Part shown: positions 7,056-17,088 of the stretch, piece after piece
Layout: every line of letters begins with the position of its first letter
Position numbering within the stretch: the first letter of the stretch is position 1
Assembly: GCF_002245535.1 (NCBI RefSeq)
Contig: NZ_NKCN01000006.1
Span: forward strand, 165,480 to 229,479
Direction of reading: 5' to 3'
Source: Mycobacterium lehmannii
GTDB taxonomy: Bacteria > Actinomycetota > Actinomycetes > Mycobacteriales > Mycobacteriaceae
DNA length: 64,000 bases
Program-made: the position numbers and the translations under genes
The notes under the pieces: model-generated
Seen by the model: the letters and a program-made list of their open reading frames with translations, nothing else
Database searches by the model: none
What the model was told of the DNA's origin: nothing

Positions 7056-9019
7056 GATTTTCGCGCTTGTGCGACAACGGATTCAACCGAGCGCACCACG
7101 AAGTCCGACCACTCCGGTTCGCGCACCGCGTCGTGGTATTCGTAGAGCTTCCACGGGCTGACGGTGTGGATCTCGCCGCGGGCGTTCTTGAAGTAGGAAT
7201 GCTCGATCGACGGGTGCGACCAGACCGTCATCTTGATCGCCTCCTGTGACCGGCGACGCCAGTCGTCGGTGGCGTCGGCCTTCGGCTCGATCGAGTGCAC
7301 CCCGTCGGCCAGGGCGCGCAGACACTGGCCGATGTAGCGCATCTGCAACTCGGAGTTGAAGATGAGGCTGCCGCCGTGCGCCAAATGTGTGCCAGGGCCA
7401 TAGGTCAGGAAGAAGTTCGGGAAGCCGGGCACCATGATGCCTCGGTAGGCGTAGGGGCGGTCACCCCAGACGTCGCGCAGGTCGATCGGATTACCGTCGC
7501 CGTCGCGGCCGGTGATCCGCAGCGGCCACAGCACCTCGGTGGCGCGAAAACCGGTGGCGTACACGATGATATCGGCACGCCGTTCCTGACCGTCGGCGGT
7601 CACCACACCCGTCGGCGTGATCCGCTCGATCGGCGTGCGGACCAAGTCGACGTTGTCCCGGCGAAGAGTTCGCAACCAGGTGCCGTCGTCTTGCAGCGTG
7701 CGCTTACCCGTCGCGGGATAGTCCGGCAGAACCTTGGCGAGCAACTCTTCGTCGCCCTCGACCTGGGTGGTGATCCAGTCGGTGAACATCATCCGCGCGG
7801 CGGCGTTCATGTCGCTGACCGCGTAATCGCCTTGCTGGTAGGCGGGATCCACACGTGCGGCGTCCAAGCCCTTGTCGGCGCCCGGCCACAGCAGCAGGAA
7901 CCGGTACCAGCGGCTGTAGAACGGCAGGTGTTCCATCGCCCAGCGGGTGCCGTCACCAACTTCCTTGTGGTACATCGGGTTCGGGAACATCCACTGGGCG
8001 GTGCGCTGGTAGACGTCGAGATGCTCGACCCGGTCGGCGATCGCGGGCGCGATCTGGAAACCGCTCGCGCCCGCGCCGATCAGCGCGACACGGCGGCCGG
8101 TGACATCGACGCCGTGGTTCCACGCCGCGGAGTGAAAGGCCGGTCCGGCGAACGTGTCAGCCCCTTCGATGTCGGGGATCTGAGGCCGGTTGAGTTGGCC
8201 GACCGCGCTGATGATCGCACGCACGGAGATTCTGGAAACCCGGCCGTTCTTCGCGCGCACGGCGACGGACCAGGCCCCCGAGTCGTCGTCCCATTCGGCC
8301 GACACCACCTCGGTCTCCCAGCGCACGTGCTCGCCGATGCCGTGTTTGTCCATCACGTCGACGAAGTACTGACGCAGCTCGGGCTGCTCGGCGAAGTAGT
8401 GGCTCCACTTGTTGCTGGGCTCGAAGCTGTAGCAGTAGAAGTGGTTGGCCACGTCGACGCGGGCGCCCGGATAGCTGTTCTCCCACCAGGTTCCGCCGGG
8501 TCCGGGGTTCTTCTCCACCACCGTGAACGGCAGGCCGGCCTGCTTGAGGCGGATGGCGGCGAGCAGCCCGGACTCGCCGCAGCCGATGACGAGCACGGGA
8601 AGCGTTGCCGCCGCGTCTGGATCGATGGGTTCGGGCTTGCGGGGGTCGACGCCGTCGAGGTCGAGTTCCTCGGTCAGCAGCGGCAGGTACTCCTCGCCGA
8701 CGGGTTCGCATGCGGCCCAATACATCATCTGCTTGACGACGGACGCGTCCAGCGGTGCGGGTTCGGGGCAACCGCGGTCGCGGTAAGCGGTGATCACCTC
8801 GAGCGCCTCGGCCCTCGCCCGCACCTTGTCCTCTTCGGACATGAAGCCTTGCACCTCGTTGAGGAACAACCCGGCCTGGGCGTAGTCGCGGATGAAGCGG
8901 GTGTCGCCGGTGATGTGCACGAGGCTGAGCAACAGCGTCGGGACGCTGACGTCCTCAAGCGCCCGCTGGATTTCGTCGGTGGGCGTTGTGAACGGCGTGC
9001 CGGCGTAGCGACTGCGCAC
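7052..9019 (-). CDS. Flavin-containing Baeyer-Villiger-type monooxygenase, HAPMO-like
   Basis: This 655-residue FAD/NADPH monooxygenase probably converts a ketone to an ester or lactone. The FAD Rossmann motif GCGESG is at about residues 146-151, preceded by a 140-residue N-terminal extension as in 4-hydroxyacetophenone monooxygenase. The type I BVMO fingerprint FxGxxxHxxxW is present as FAGPAFHSAAWN, with Asn at the last position instead of Pro or Asp, and a second Rossmann GAGASG follows. The start is the GTG at 9019, which has a strong AGGAGGAG site 5 bases upstream; the frame continues further but without a better start. It lies alone between the convergent F420 gene and the tRNA. The substrate is unknown. 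Confidence 0.85.
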   Translation of the reverse strand: MRSRYAGTPFTTPTDEIQRALEDVSVPTLLLSLVHITGDTRFIRDYAQAGLFLNEVQGFMSEEDKVRARAEALEVITAYRDRGCPEPAPLDASVVKQMMYWAACEPVGEEYLPLLTEELDLDGVDPRKPEPIDPDAAATLPVLVIGCGESGLLAAIRLKQAGLPFTVVEKNPGPGGTWWENSYPGARVDVANHFYCYSFEPSNKWSHYFAEQPELRQYFVDVMDKHGIGEHVRWETEVVSAEWDDDSGAWSVAVRAKNGRVSRISVRAIISAVGQLNRPQIPDIEGADTFAGPAFHSAAWNHGVDVTGRRVALIGAGASGFQIAPAIADRVEHLDVYQRTAQWMFPNPMYHKEVGDGTRWAMEHLPFYSRWYRFLLLWPGADKGLDAARVDPAYQQGDYAVSDMNAAARMMFTDWITTQVEGDEELLAKVLPDYPATGKRTLQDDGTWLRTLRRDNVDLVRTPIERITPTGVVTADGQERRADIIVYATGFRATEVLWPLRITGRDGDGNPIDLRDVWGDRPYAYRGIMVPGFPNFFLTYGPGTHLAHGGSLIFNSELQMRYIGQCLRALADGVHSIEPKADATDDWRRRSQEAIKMTVWSHPSIEHSYFKNARGEIHTVSPWKLYEYHDAVREPEWSDFVVRSVESVVAQARKS

Positions 9020-9145
9020 GACATCTCCTCCTGACCAGGACGGCCGCATCCAATTACGGAACTTACAGTAGCGTAATCGACCGGGGCCTCCGGCAGTGAC
9101 GTTTGATTCGCAGCGCCGCGCCAGCCGGTAAGCTCCCAGCGGTCC

Positions 9146-9218
9146 GCCCTCGTAGCTCAGGGGATAGAGCACGGCTCTCCTAAAGCCGGTGTCGCAGGTT
9201 CGAATCCTGCCGGGGGCA
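9146..9218 (+). tRNA. tRNA-Arg (anticodon CCU)
   Basis: A 73-base cloverleaf folds with a 7-bp acceptor stem (GCCCTCG with CGGGGGC, one G-T pair), anticodon stem CGGCT/AGCCG, loop CTCCTAA giving anticodon CCT, and the T arm with GGTTCGAATCC. The CCA end is not encoded. Its 3' flank runs into the devS 3' end with no sign of an integrated element. Confidence 0.95.
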
Positions 9219-9254
9219 CTACGTGTTCTCGCAGCTCAGACGGTGTATTAGACC

Positions 9255-10991
<1,737 letters not shown>

Positions 10992-11081
10992 TCACCATCC
11001 CGCAGGGGCCGATGCTACGCGTCCGGCGTGGTCCGCACGCAAACTTGGCGGGCATGCTGGAACTGCGTAGCGGTCGACGAA

Positions 11082-11095
11082 GGGACGAAAGTCCC
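11082..11095 (-). promoter_or_regulatory. DosR (DevR) binding box, perfect core
   Basis: Read on the minus strand the sequence is GGGACTTTCGTCCC, a full match to the known DosR core GGGACTTNNGNCC with an extra palindromic C. It lies between divergent devS (start 10967) and the KAS III gene (start 11153) and could serve both. Confidence 0.8.
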
Positions 11096-11152
11096 CCCGA
11101 AACGATCCCAAAGCACCTTCCCCGCCACCCGCTCTGCAACCACGATGACGGT

Positions 11153-12259
11153 ATGGCTCGCAAGCGGTGGTTGGTCATGGAGCCCGTGGCGGGTGGAACG
11201 GCTCCGCCGTATCGCACCCGCGTGGCGGGCGCCGGCCGCCGCCTCCCCCAGACGCGGCTCCCCACTGATGCATTGATGTCCAGCACGCGTCACCGCACCC
11301 ACATCAACCTCGAACGGCTCACCGGGATTCGGGAAAGGCGGGTGTCGGTCGGCGACGAGGACTCCTACAGTTTGGCGACCGCCGCTGCACTTGATTGTCT
11401 CGGCAAAGCGCACCGCGATCCCGCTTCGATCGATGTGGTGATCAGCTGCAGCATCACCAAGTTCCACGGCGGCCTGACGCAATGGGTCGAGCCGACGATG
11501 AGTAGTGCTGTCGCCCGGGCGGTCGGAGCCGATGCTGCGATGAGCTTCGACCTGTCAAACGCCTGCGCGGGGATGCTCTCGGGAGTCACCGTCGCCAACA
11601 ACTGGATTCGCCAGGGAGTGTTCGAGCGCGTGCTGGTTGTGAGCGGCGAATACATCTCACAACTCGGCAAGAACGCGGCCCGCCACATCCGCACCATCAT
11701 GAGCAAGGAGCTGGCATCGCTGACGCTCGGCGACGCCGGCGCCGCGCTGCTGTTGGAGCGGGCACCTGCCGGAGGCGGCGGCATCAGCTTGGCGGGATTC
11801 ACCACGGTCGCGGACTACAGCCGACTGTGCCTCGGCTACCCGAAAGGCGCCGATCCCGGTGCGCGAATGTTCACTGATGCCAGGGGTATTCATCGGGCGG
11901 CGATGGACAACACCCCGATTCTGTTAGAAGAAGTACTCGATACGGCCGGCATCTCGTTACACGACATCGACCACGTCATCACCCACCAGACGTCGGCCCG
12001 CGCGATCCGTAAAGGGATGGCCCGCATGTCGGAGGTGTTCGGAGACTCCCCGCGTCACGACGCGGTGATCACCGTCGACCGATACGGCAATACCGCATCG
12101 ACCACTCACACGGTTGCGCTGATCGAAGAGCTGGAGGCGCGGCACATCGAGCCGGGCGAGACGATCGCCCTCATCGCGTTGGCGTCGGGCCTGGAGATCG
12201 GCGTCGTATTGATGACTTTGGACGAGGAACTGGTGAGTCGATATGGCCACGGTAATTGA
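11153..12259 (+). CDS. Beta-ketoacyl-ACP synthase III-like condensing enzyme
   Basis: This 368-residue thiolase-fold enzyme of the FabH/KAS III family would join an acyl-CoA starter to a malonyl-thioester or another acyl-CoA. The triad looks complete: Cys in DLSNACAGMLSG, His in VITHQTSARAI and Asn in DRYGNTAS. TGIRERRV, typical of FabH-like proteins, lies near residue 60. ATG 11153 is chosen because the MARKRW... stretch leads directly into the conserved VAGAGRRLPQTRL strand; the frame upstream is not FabH-like. The gene overlaps the next, shorter KAS III-like gene by 17 bases, implying coupled expression and probably a heteromer. A perfect DosR box is about 60 bases upstream, so hypoxic induction is likely. 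Confidence 0.85.
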   Translation: MARKRWLVMEPVAGGTAPPYRTRVAGAGRRLPQTRLPTDALMSSTRHRTHINLERLTGIRERRVSVGDEDSYSLATAAALDCLGKAHRDPASIDVVISCSITKFHGGLTQWVEPTMSSAVARAVGADAAMSFDLSNACAGMLSGVTVANNWIRQGVFERVLVVSGEYISQLGKNAARHIRTIMSKELASLTLGDAGAALLLERAPAGGGGISLAGFTTVADYSRLCLGYPKGADPGARMFTDARGIHRAAMDNTPILLEEVLDTAGISLHDIDHVITHQTSARAIRKGMARMSEVFGDSPRHDAVITVDRYGNTASTTHTVALIEELEARHIEPGETIALIALASGLEIGVVLMTLDEELVSRYGHGN

Positions 12260-13112
12260 CCGCGTCGAGTTGACCGAGGGGCTCTGGCGGCATCGACACA
12301 GCGCACTTCGCCTTGCGGTCAAGGCCTCTCGCGACTGCCTTCACCACGCGGAATGTCCAGCGTACGATGTCGATCTTCTCGTCAACGCGGGGATCTACCG
12401 CGACCGGAACCTCGGTGAACCGGCCTTGGCCGCCATGATCCAGCAGGATATCGGCGCCAACCCGGAGGCTCCTCACGCCGGCGCTCATGGGACGTTCTCC
12501 TTCGACGTCGTGAACGGCTCGTGCGGTGTTCTCACCGCGTTACAGGTTGTCGACGGATTCCTGCGGTCACATGCCATCGACCGTGCGCTCGTTGTCGCCA
12601 GTGATGCCGATCCAGGACACGGCCTGAGCGAACGATTCCCGTTCGCGCCGGCCGGTGGGGCGCTGCTGTGCAGCTGGACTGGCGACAATCGAGGATTCGG
12701 TCGCATACACTGGGCGAATCTCCCACAGGCGCGCGAAACATTCAATGCCACAGTGGGAATGATCGACCGGCGCAACGTCTTACGTTTCGATGTATCGGAG
12801 ACGGCGGACGAGGCGTTGGCCGACGCGGCCGCAAGGGCGGCCGAACATTGCTTGAGCGCGTCGTCGATGACGGTCGACGACGTCGACGCGATCGTCGCTG
12901 CTCCCGCGCACGCTCCATACCGGACCGCCCTCGCGGCCAGGCTGAACGTCGAGCCCGAGCGGATAACCGTTTCCGGCGACACTCGTCTGCACACCGTGTC
13001 GCTCGTGGCCGCGCTTTCCGACGCCCTACGGGTGGTGCGGCCCGGCGCGCAGTTGTTGCTTGTCGCAGCGGGCGCCGGTGTCTCTGCAGGCGCGAGCCTC
13101 TATCAAGTGTGA
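12243..13112 (+). CDS. Short KAS III-like protein, probably non-catalytic or altered partner subunit
   Basis: This 289-residue protein has the thiolase fold but is shorter than FabH (about 320-335) and than its neighbour (368). The Cys is kept in FDVVNGSCGVLTAL, aligned with the neighbour's nucleophile. The region that should hold the catalytic His reads VAAPAHAPYR, with a His two positions off, and the Asn motif is replaced (VSGDTRLHTV against DRYGNTASTTHTV). It may therefore be a structural or substrate-positioning partner, as PqsB is for PqsC in Pseudomonas. The start overlaps the upstream gene by 17 bases and the pair ends 48 bases before the convergent otsB1-like gene. The partner role is inference; independent activity cannot be excluded. 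Confidence 0.75.
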   Translation: MATVIDRVELTEGLWRHRHSALRLAVKASRDCLHHAECPAYDVDLLVNAGIYRDRNLGEPALAAMIQQDIGANPEAPHAGAHGTFSFDVVNGSCGVLTALQVVDGFLRSHAIDRALVVASDADPGHGLSERFPFAPAGGALLCSWTGDNRGFGRIHWANLPQARETFNATVGMIDRRNVLRFDVSETADEALADAAARAAEHCLSASSMTVDDVDAIVAAPAHAPYRTALAARLNVEPERITVSGDTRLHTVSLVAALSDALRVVRPGAQLLLVAAGAGVSAGASLYQV

Positions 13113-13160
13113 ACCTTCTCGGTTCGATCGGGCTCTTCGGGCATGAGGTGACTGTACCCG

Positions 13161-16100
13161 TCACGCACAACCGGGCCCTGGCACAGAGTTCCGTCCATCA
13201 GCCAAGCTCTCGCCGAATTCGACAGTGCCGCCGGCATGCAGGATGCGCGCCTCGCCGTGGCATTCCACCAGCACGGGTGCGGCATCGGCGGGCTCGGCGC
13301 TAAGCGTGGCGCTTCGGCCGAAGACCCCCAGCCGCAGCCGGTGCCCCCGATAGCGGAAGGTGAACTCCAGGTGGCCAAGCGATTTCGGCCACGATGGCCC
13401 GAGCGTGATGCGGTCGCGCCGGATCTCCAGCCCGGTGAAGCACCGCTGCAGTAGATCGATACTTCCCGCCATCGCAGCCAGGTGGATGCCCTCGGATGTT
13501 GTGCCCCCTTGGATGTCGACGATGTCGGAAGCGAGCGCCTGCCGGAAGAACTCCATCGCCTGATGCCGGTTTCCGCGAGCCAATACCCACGCGTGGACGA
13601 CGGCGCTCAATGTCGAGCCGTGTGAGGTCCGCATCCGGTAGTACTCGGTGGTTCTGGGGATCTGCTCAGGAGTGAAGCGGTATCCGAGCCGGTCGAAGAG
13701 CTCGTAGAGTTCGTCGGCGGACAGCAGATAGAAGAGCATGAGGGCATCGGCCTGTTTGCATGCCCGATAGTTGTTGACGTTGTCGTTCTCGGCCTCCAAA
13801 ATGCGGTCGAGCCGCTGCATGTTGTCGTACCGACTGCGGTAGCCCTCCCAGTCGAGTTCCTTGAGTTCTTCATAACCTTCGAATTGACTGATCACACCGT
13901 CATGGAAGGGCACGAACATCCGCCGGCTGACATCCTCCCAGAGTGCGAGGTCGGCGTCGCTGATGCCGAGCGTTTCCAGCAACGCAAGCCGGTAATACAT
14001 CGGAATCCGTTCGAGGGCTTCAAGTGCCCTCATGATCACCCAAACCGTCATGACGTTGGTGTAGGCGTTGTTGTCGATCCCGTCGTATTCCCTTCCCGGG
14101 TAGCCGGAATGGAACTCGTCGGGTCCGATGACGCCGCGGATCACGTAGCGTTCCCTATCAGAGTCGTATTCGGCGAGGCTGACCCAGAATCGCGCGATGT
14201 CCGCGAGCATCTCGGCGCCGTAGTCGATCAGGAATCCGATGTCGCCCGTGACCTCGTAGTGCTGCCACACGTTGTAGGCGATGGCAAGCCCGATGTGGTG
14301 GGCGCGAGCGCTCGCATCTGGGTTCCACCGGCCGGATCGGGGATTGAGGTGTAGCCGCTGACTCTCCTCACGGCCGTCGCTCCCGGACTGCCACGGATAC
14401 ATTGCGCCCGCATAACCGGCCTCGACGGCGGCACGGCGAGCTTCGGCCAGCCGGCGGTAGCGGTACATCAACAGTGATCGGGTGACCTTGGGCAGTCGCA
14501 TGTTCGTGACCGGAAAGACGAAAAGCTCGTCCCAGAACACGTGTCCCCGGTATGCCTCACCGTGGAGCCCACGAGCGGGGACGCCGACATCCAAGTCGGC
14601 GGTATGGGGCGAGAGTGTCTGCAGCAGGTGGAGTTGGTGCAGGCGCACAATGCGACGCAGGTCCGCGTCCGAACCCATCTCGATGTTGAATCGCTCCCAC
14701 AGGTGCGCCCACGCCAGTTGGTGTCCCCGTTCGAGTTCGGCGTATCCACCAATCCGGCGTAGTTCACGTTCGGCCGCAGAAACCGGACCGGAAATTCCAT
14801 GGTCGCGGCTGGTGTACAGAGTCACTACCTCTTCGAGGGTGACCGCTTGTCCCGCGCTGACATCCAGGGCGATATCACGCCCCACCCGCATTGAATCGAC
14901 AACAAGGCGACGGGTCGACTCGATTCCGCCGCTCTGGCTGCGTACCGTGCTGCGCTTGGCGACGGCGACTTCGATGTTCGACTCGACGGTCCGCACCGCC
15001 AACAACACTGAGTTGTCAGATATCTCGCGGGTTTGGACGACGTTGACGTGCCGCGACGACAGTTCGCGATAGCGCTCGACTCCATGGTTGTGGATGTCGC
15101 CGTCGACGAGAGTGCGAAACTCGAGTCGTCCGGACCAGTCGTCGGCCTGCACTGTCGTCTGGATAGCGGCGGCGTGGGGAAGGTGCATCGCCACGAATCG
15201 GCTCTGCGACACACGGATGGTCCGCCCAGCCTGGTCGGCGAACGAGAACTCGCGCCACAGCGTTGCCCCGCGTAGGTCGATCGTGACCAGATAGGACGAG
15301 ACGTCCACCTCGTCGATGTTCAGCCACGGCCCGTCGTCGATGCGAAAAGTCACCGGCAGCCAGTTCGGCAGGTTCACCAGGCTCTCGTTGTCGATCACCG
15401 ATCCCGCCACCTGATCGGTCAGGCGGTTGTAGACGCCCGCGACGTAGGTCCCCGGGTAGTGAAAGTCTCCGGCACGGCATTCGGGTGCCGCTCCCCGCAC
15501 GGCCATGTAGCCGTTCCCCAAGGTGCACAGCGCTTCTCGCAGTTTCTCGTCGGCTGCTTGGTAGCCACCGAACGTCAGTTTCCAGGGATCGTTCGACGTA
15601 TCGCGCTCTGCGGCCAACTGGTCGGTGAGCCGTCCGAGGAATCGACACACGTGCTCTGGCCCCTCCAGGGTGAACCGCGCCGCCGATCGCCTGTCGCCCG
15701 ATTCGTCGCTACGGACCGCAATGCCGATGCCCTTGTGGCGAACCGCGTCGAACGCATCTTCATCGGTCAGATCGTCACCGATGTAGATAAGTAACAGCGG
15801 CCGCGAGTCGTCGACCTGATCCACGATCCACTCCAGCGTCTTCCCCTTGTCCCAACCGACGTCGGGCCGAAGTTCAATCACCTTGCGACCGCCGCTGCTT
15901 CGTAACCTGTGATTCTGTCCCACTGTCCGTACTGCGGCGACCACTCGGTCAACATGTTCGGGCCTGACGTTGCGGTAGTGGACGGCCACCGAGAACCGCT
16001 TCTTCTCGATCACGAGCCCGTCGACACCGGCCAACCAGTCGCGCAGTTCTGCCGAAGCAGTGGCAAGGGTGCGAATCGCTTGTACCCCCGCCTCATTCTG

Positions 16101-16904
16101 ATGATGCGAGCCGTCAGGAGCCACGAGCTCGAATCCGTGACTGCCGGCGTACCACAGCCCGGGCACGTCGACCCGCGACCGAATGTCGTCCAAACCTCGG
16201 CCGCTGATCACCGCGACCGGGCAGTGGGCGGCCAGAGACTTCAGCATCTCGCCCGCTCCGGGGATCAGGGTTGCCGCGTCGGGGTCGTTGACGATTTCAG
16301 AGATGGTTCCGTCGAAGTCCAGTAGTACCGCTGGTTGCCGGGTGTCTGCCAAGGGCGCGATCTGGCTGTAGGACAAGAGAGCGTCGGCCGTGGCAGAAAG
16401 GCGTTGATAGCCGTCGCGGACCGTCACCTCGACGAGGTCGTCAACCACCACATCGGCACCGGCACGAAGCAGCGCTGCACCGTCTTGGGCGGGGTCCACC
16501 GCGACCACCAGCCCGAATCCGCCGTCGCGGCCCGCCGTCACTCCCGCGATGTCGTCGTCGACAATGACGCAGCGTGCAGGAGCTACCCCAAGGCTTCGCG
16601 CCACGTGGTGTAGGGCGTCACGGTGTCGGCCCCCCGAATCGGGTATGTCGGGAACCGACGAACGATCGATGCATATGGCGAACAGGTCGGAACCTGTTGC
16701 CGCTCGGAAGATCGCGCTGCGATCGTCCGATGAGACGACAGCGGTTTCGATGTCGGCGGACCGGAGTTGGCGGGCCAGCTTGATGGTGGAATCGGCCACC
16801 GGCAAGCGGTCGGTCGGTGTTGTGACGGTTTCGGCCACGACGCCGTCGAGGTCGAAGATCACCGCGTCGTGGTAACGCGGGTCAACGAAGACCGGAAGCT
16901 TCAT
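13161..16904 (-). CDS. otsB1: OtsB1-type trehalose-6-phosphate phosphatase fused to HAD and GH65 phosphorylase-like domains
   Basis: This 1247-residue protein has three modules. Residues 1-175 are a beta-phosphoglucomutase-like HAD domain (FDLDGVVAET, Asp18/Asp20; VIVDDD near 115). Residues 190-430 are a trehalose-phosphatase HAD domain (LLDFDGTISEI near 195-205; IGDDLTDEDAF). From about 450 to the end is a GH65 trehalose/kojibiose phosphorylase-like domain with the acid Glu in VIGPDEFHSG near 929. It corresponds to Rv2006 (1327 residues), a DosR-regulon gene. The modules together could interconvert trehalose-6-phosphate, trehalose and glucose-1-phosphate/glucose-6-phosphate. ATG 16904 is chosen over 16958 because GGAGGAGG precedes it by 4 bases. 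It is divergent from PEP synthase across two DosR boxes. Confidence 0.9.
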   Translation of the reverse strand: MKLPVFVDPRYHDAVIFDLDGVVAETVTTPTDRLPVADSTIKLARQLRSADIETAVVSSDDRSAIFRAATGSDLFAICIDRSSVPDIPDSGGRHRDALHHVARSLGVAPARCVIVDDDIAGVTAGRDGGFGLVVAVDPAQDGAALLRAGADVVVDDLVEVTVRDGYQRLSATADALLSYSQIAPLADTRQPAVLLDFDGTISEIVNDPDAATLIPGAGEMLKSLAAHCPVAVISGRGLDDIRSRVDVPGLWYAGSHGFELVAPDGSHHQNEAGVQAIRTLATASAELRDWLAGVDGLVIEKKRFSVAVHYRNVRPEHVDRVVAAVRTVGQNHRLRSSGGRKVIELRPDVGWDKGKTLEWIVDQVDDSRPLLLIYIGDDLTDEDAFDAVRHKGIGIAVRSDESGDRRSAARFTLEGPEHVCRFLGRLTDQLAAERDTSNDPWKLTFGGYQAADEKLREALCTLGNGYMAVRGAAPECRAGDFHYPGTYVAGVYNRLTDQVAGSVIDNESLVNLPNWLPVTFRIDDGPWLNIDEVDVSSYLVTIDLRGATLWREFSFADQAGRTIRVSQSRFVAMHLPHAAAIQTTVQADDWSGRLEFRTLVDGDIHNHGVERYRELSSRHVNVVQTREISDNSVLLAVRTVESNIEVAVAKRSTVRSQSGGIESTRRLVVDSMRVGRDIALDVSAGQAVTLEEVVTLYTSRDHGISGPVSAAERELRRIGGYAELERGHQLAWAHLWERFNIEMGSDADLRRIVRLHQLHLLQTLSPHTADLDVGVPARGLHGEAYRGHVFWDELFVFPVTNMRLPKVTRSLLMYRYRRLAEARRAAVEAGYAGAMYPWQSGSDGREESQRLHLNPRSGRWNPDASARAHHIGLAIAYNVWQHYEVTGDIGFLIDYGAEMLADIARFWVSLAEYDSDRERYVIRGVIGPDEFHSGYPGREYDGIDNNAYTNVMTVWVIMRALEALERIPMYYRLALLETLGISDADLALWEDVSRRMFVPFHDGVISQFEGYEELKELDWEGYRSRYDNMQRLDRILEAENDNVNNYRACKQADALMLFYLLSADELYELFDRLGYRFTPEQIPRTTEYYRMRTSHGSTLSAVVHAWVLARGNRHQAMEFFRQALASDIVDIQGGTTSEGIHLAAMAGSIDLLQRCFTGLEIRRDRITLGPSWPKSLGHLEFTFRYRGHRLRLGVFGRSATLSAEPADAAPVLVECHGEARILHAGGTVEFGESLADGRNSVPGPGCA

Positions 16905-16993
16905 CGCCCCTCCTCCGAAAAGAGATTCGGTACTGAGGTCATCGTTTCGACGGGGCACGCGGAAGGGTCAGAAGTCACATCATCGACCGGTTA

Positions 16994-17006
16994 GGGACTT
17001 AGGCCC
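16994..17006 (+). promoter_or_regulatory. DosR box (first of two)
   Basis: GGGACTTAGGCCC fits GGGACTTNNGNCC at every fixed position. It lies about 90 bases upstream of otsB1 (start 16904) and about 85 upstream of the PEP synthase ATG (17089). Confidence 0.75.
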
Positions 17007-17016
17007 GTCCGCGGTC

Positions 17017-17029
17017 GGGACGTTGGTCC
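17017..17029 (+). promoter_or_regulatory. DosR box (second of two)
   Basis: GGGACGTTGGTCC differs from the core at one fixed position. Its start is 23 bases, about two helical turns, from that of the first box. Paired boxes like this are typical of strongly hypoxia-induced mycobacterial promoters. Confidence 0.65.
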
Positions 17030-17088
17030 TCAACGTCATGGCCCTCGGATGGTACGTCGAACATGCTGTCCAGAGCAGGATGAGACCT

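Noticed and set aside
7295..9034. 579-codon plus-strand frame
   Set aside because: Antisense of the HAPMO-like monooxygenase gene.
9146..9254. Possible integration site at the tRNA-Arg gene
   Set aside because: No integrase, no repeat of the tRNA 3' end and no foreign-looking DNA follows; devS comes directly after.
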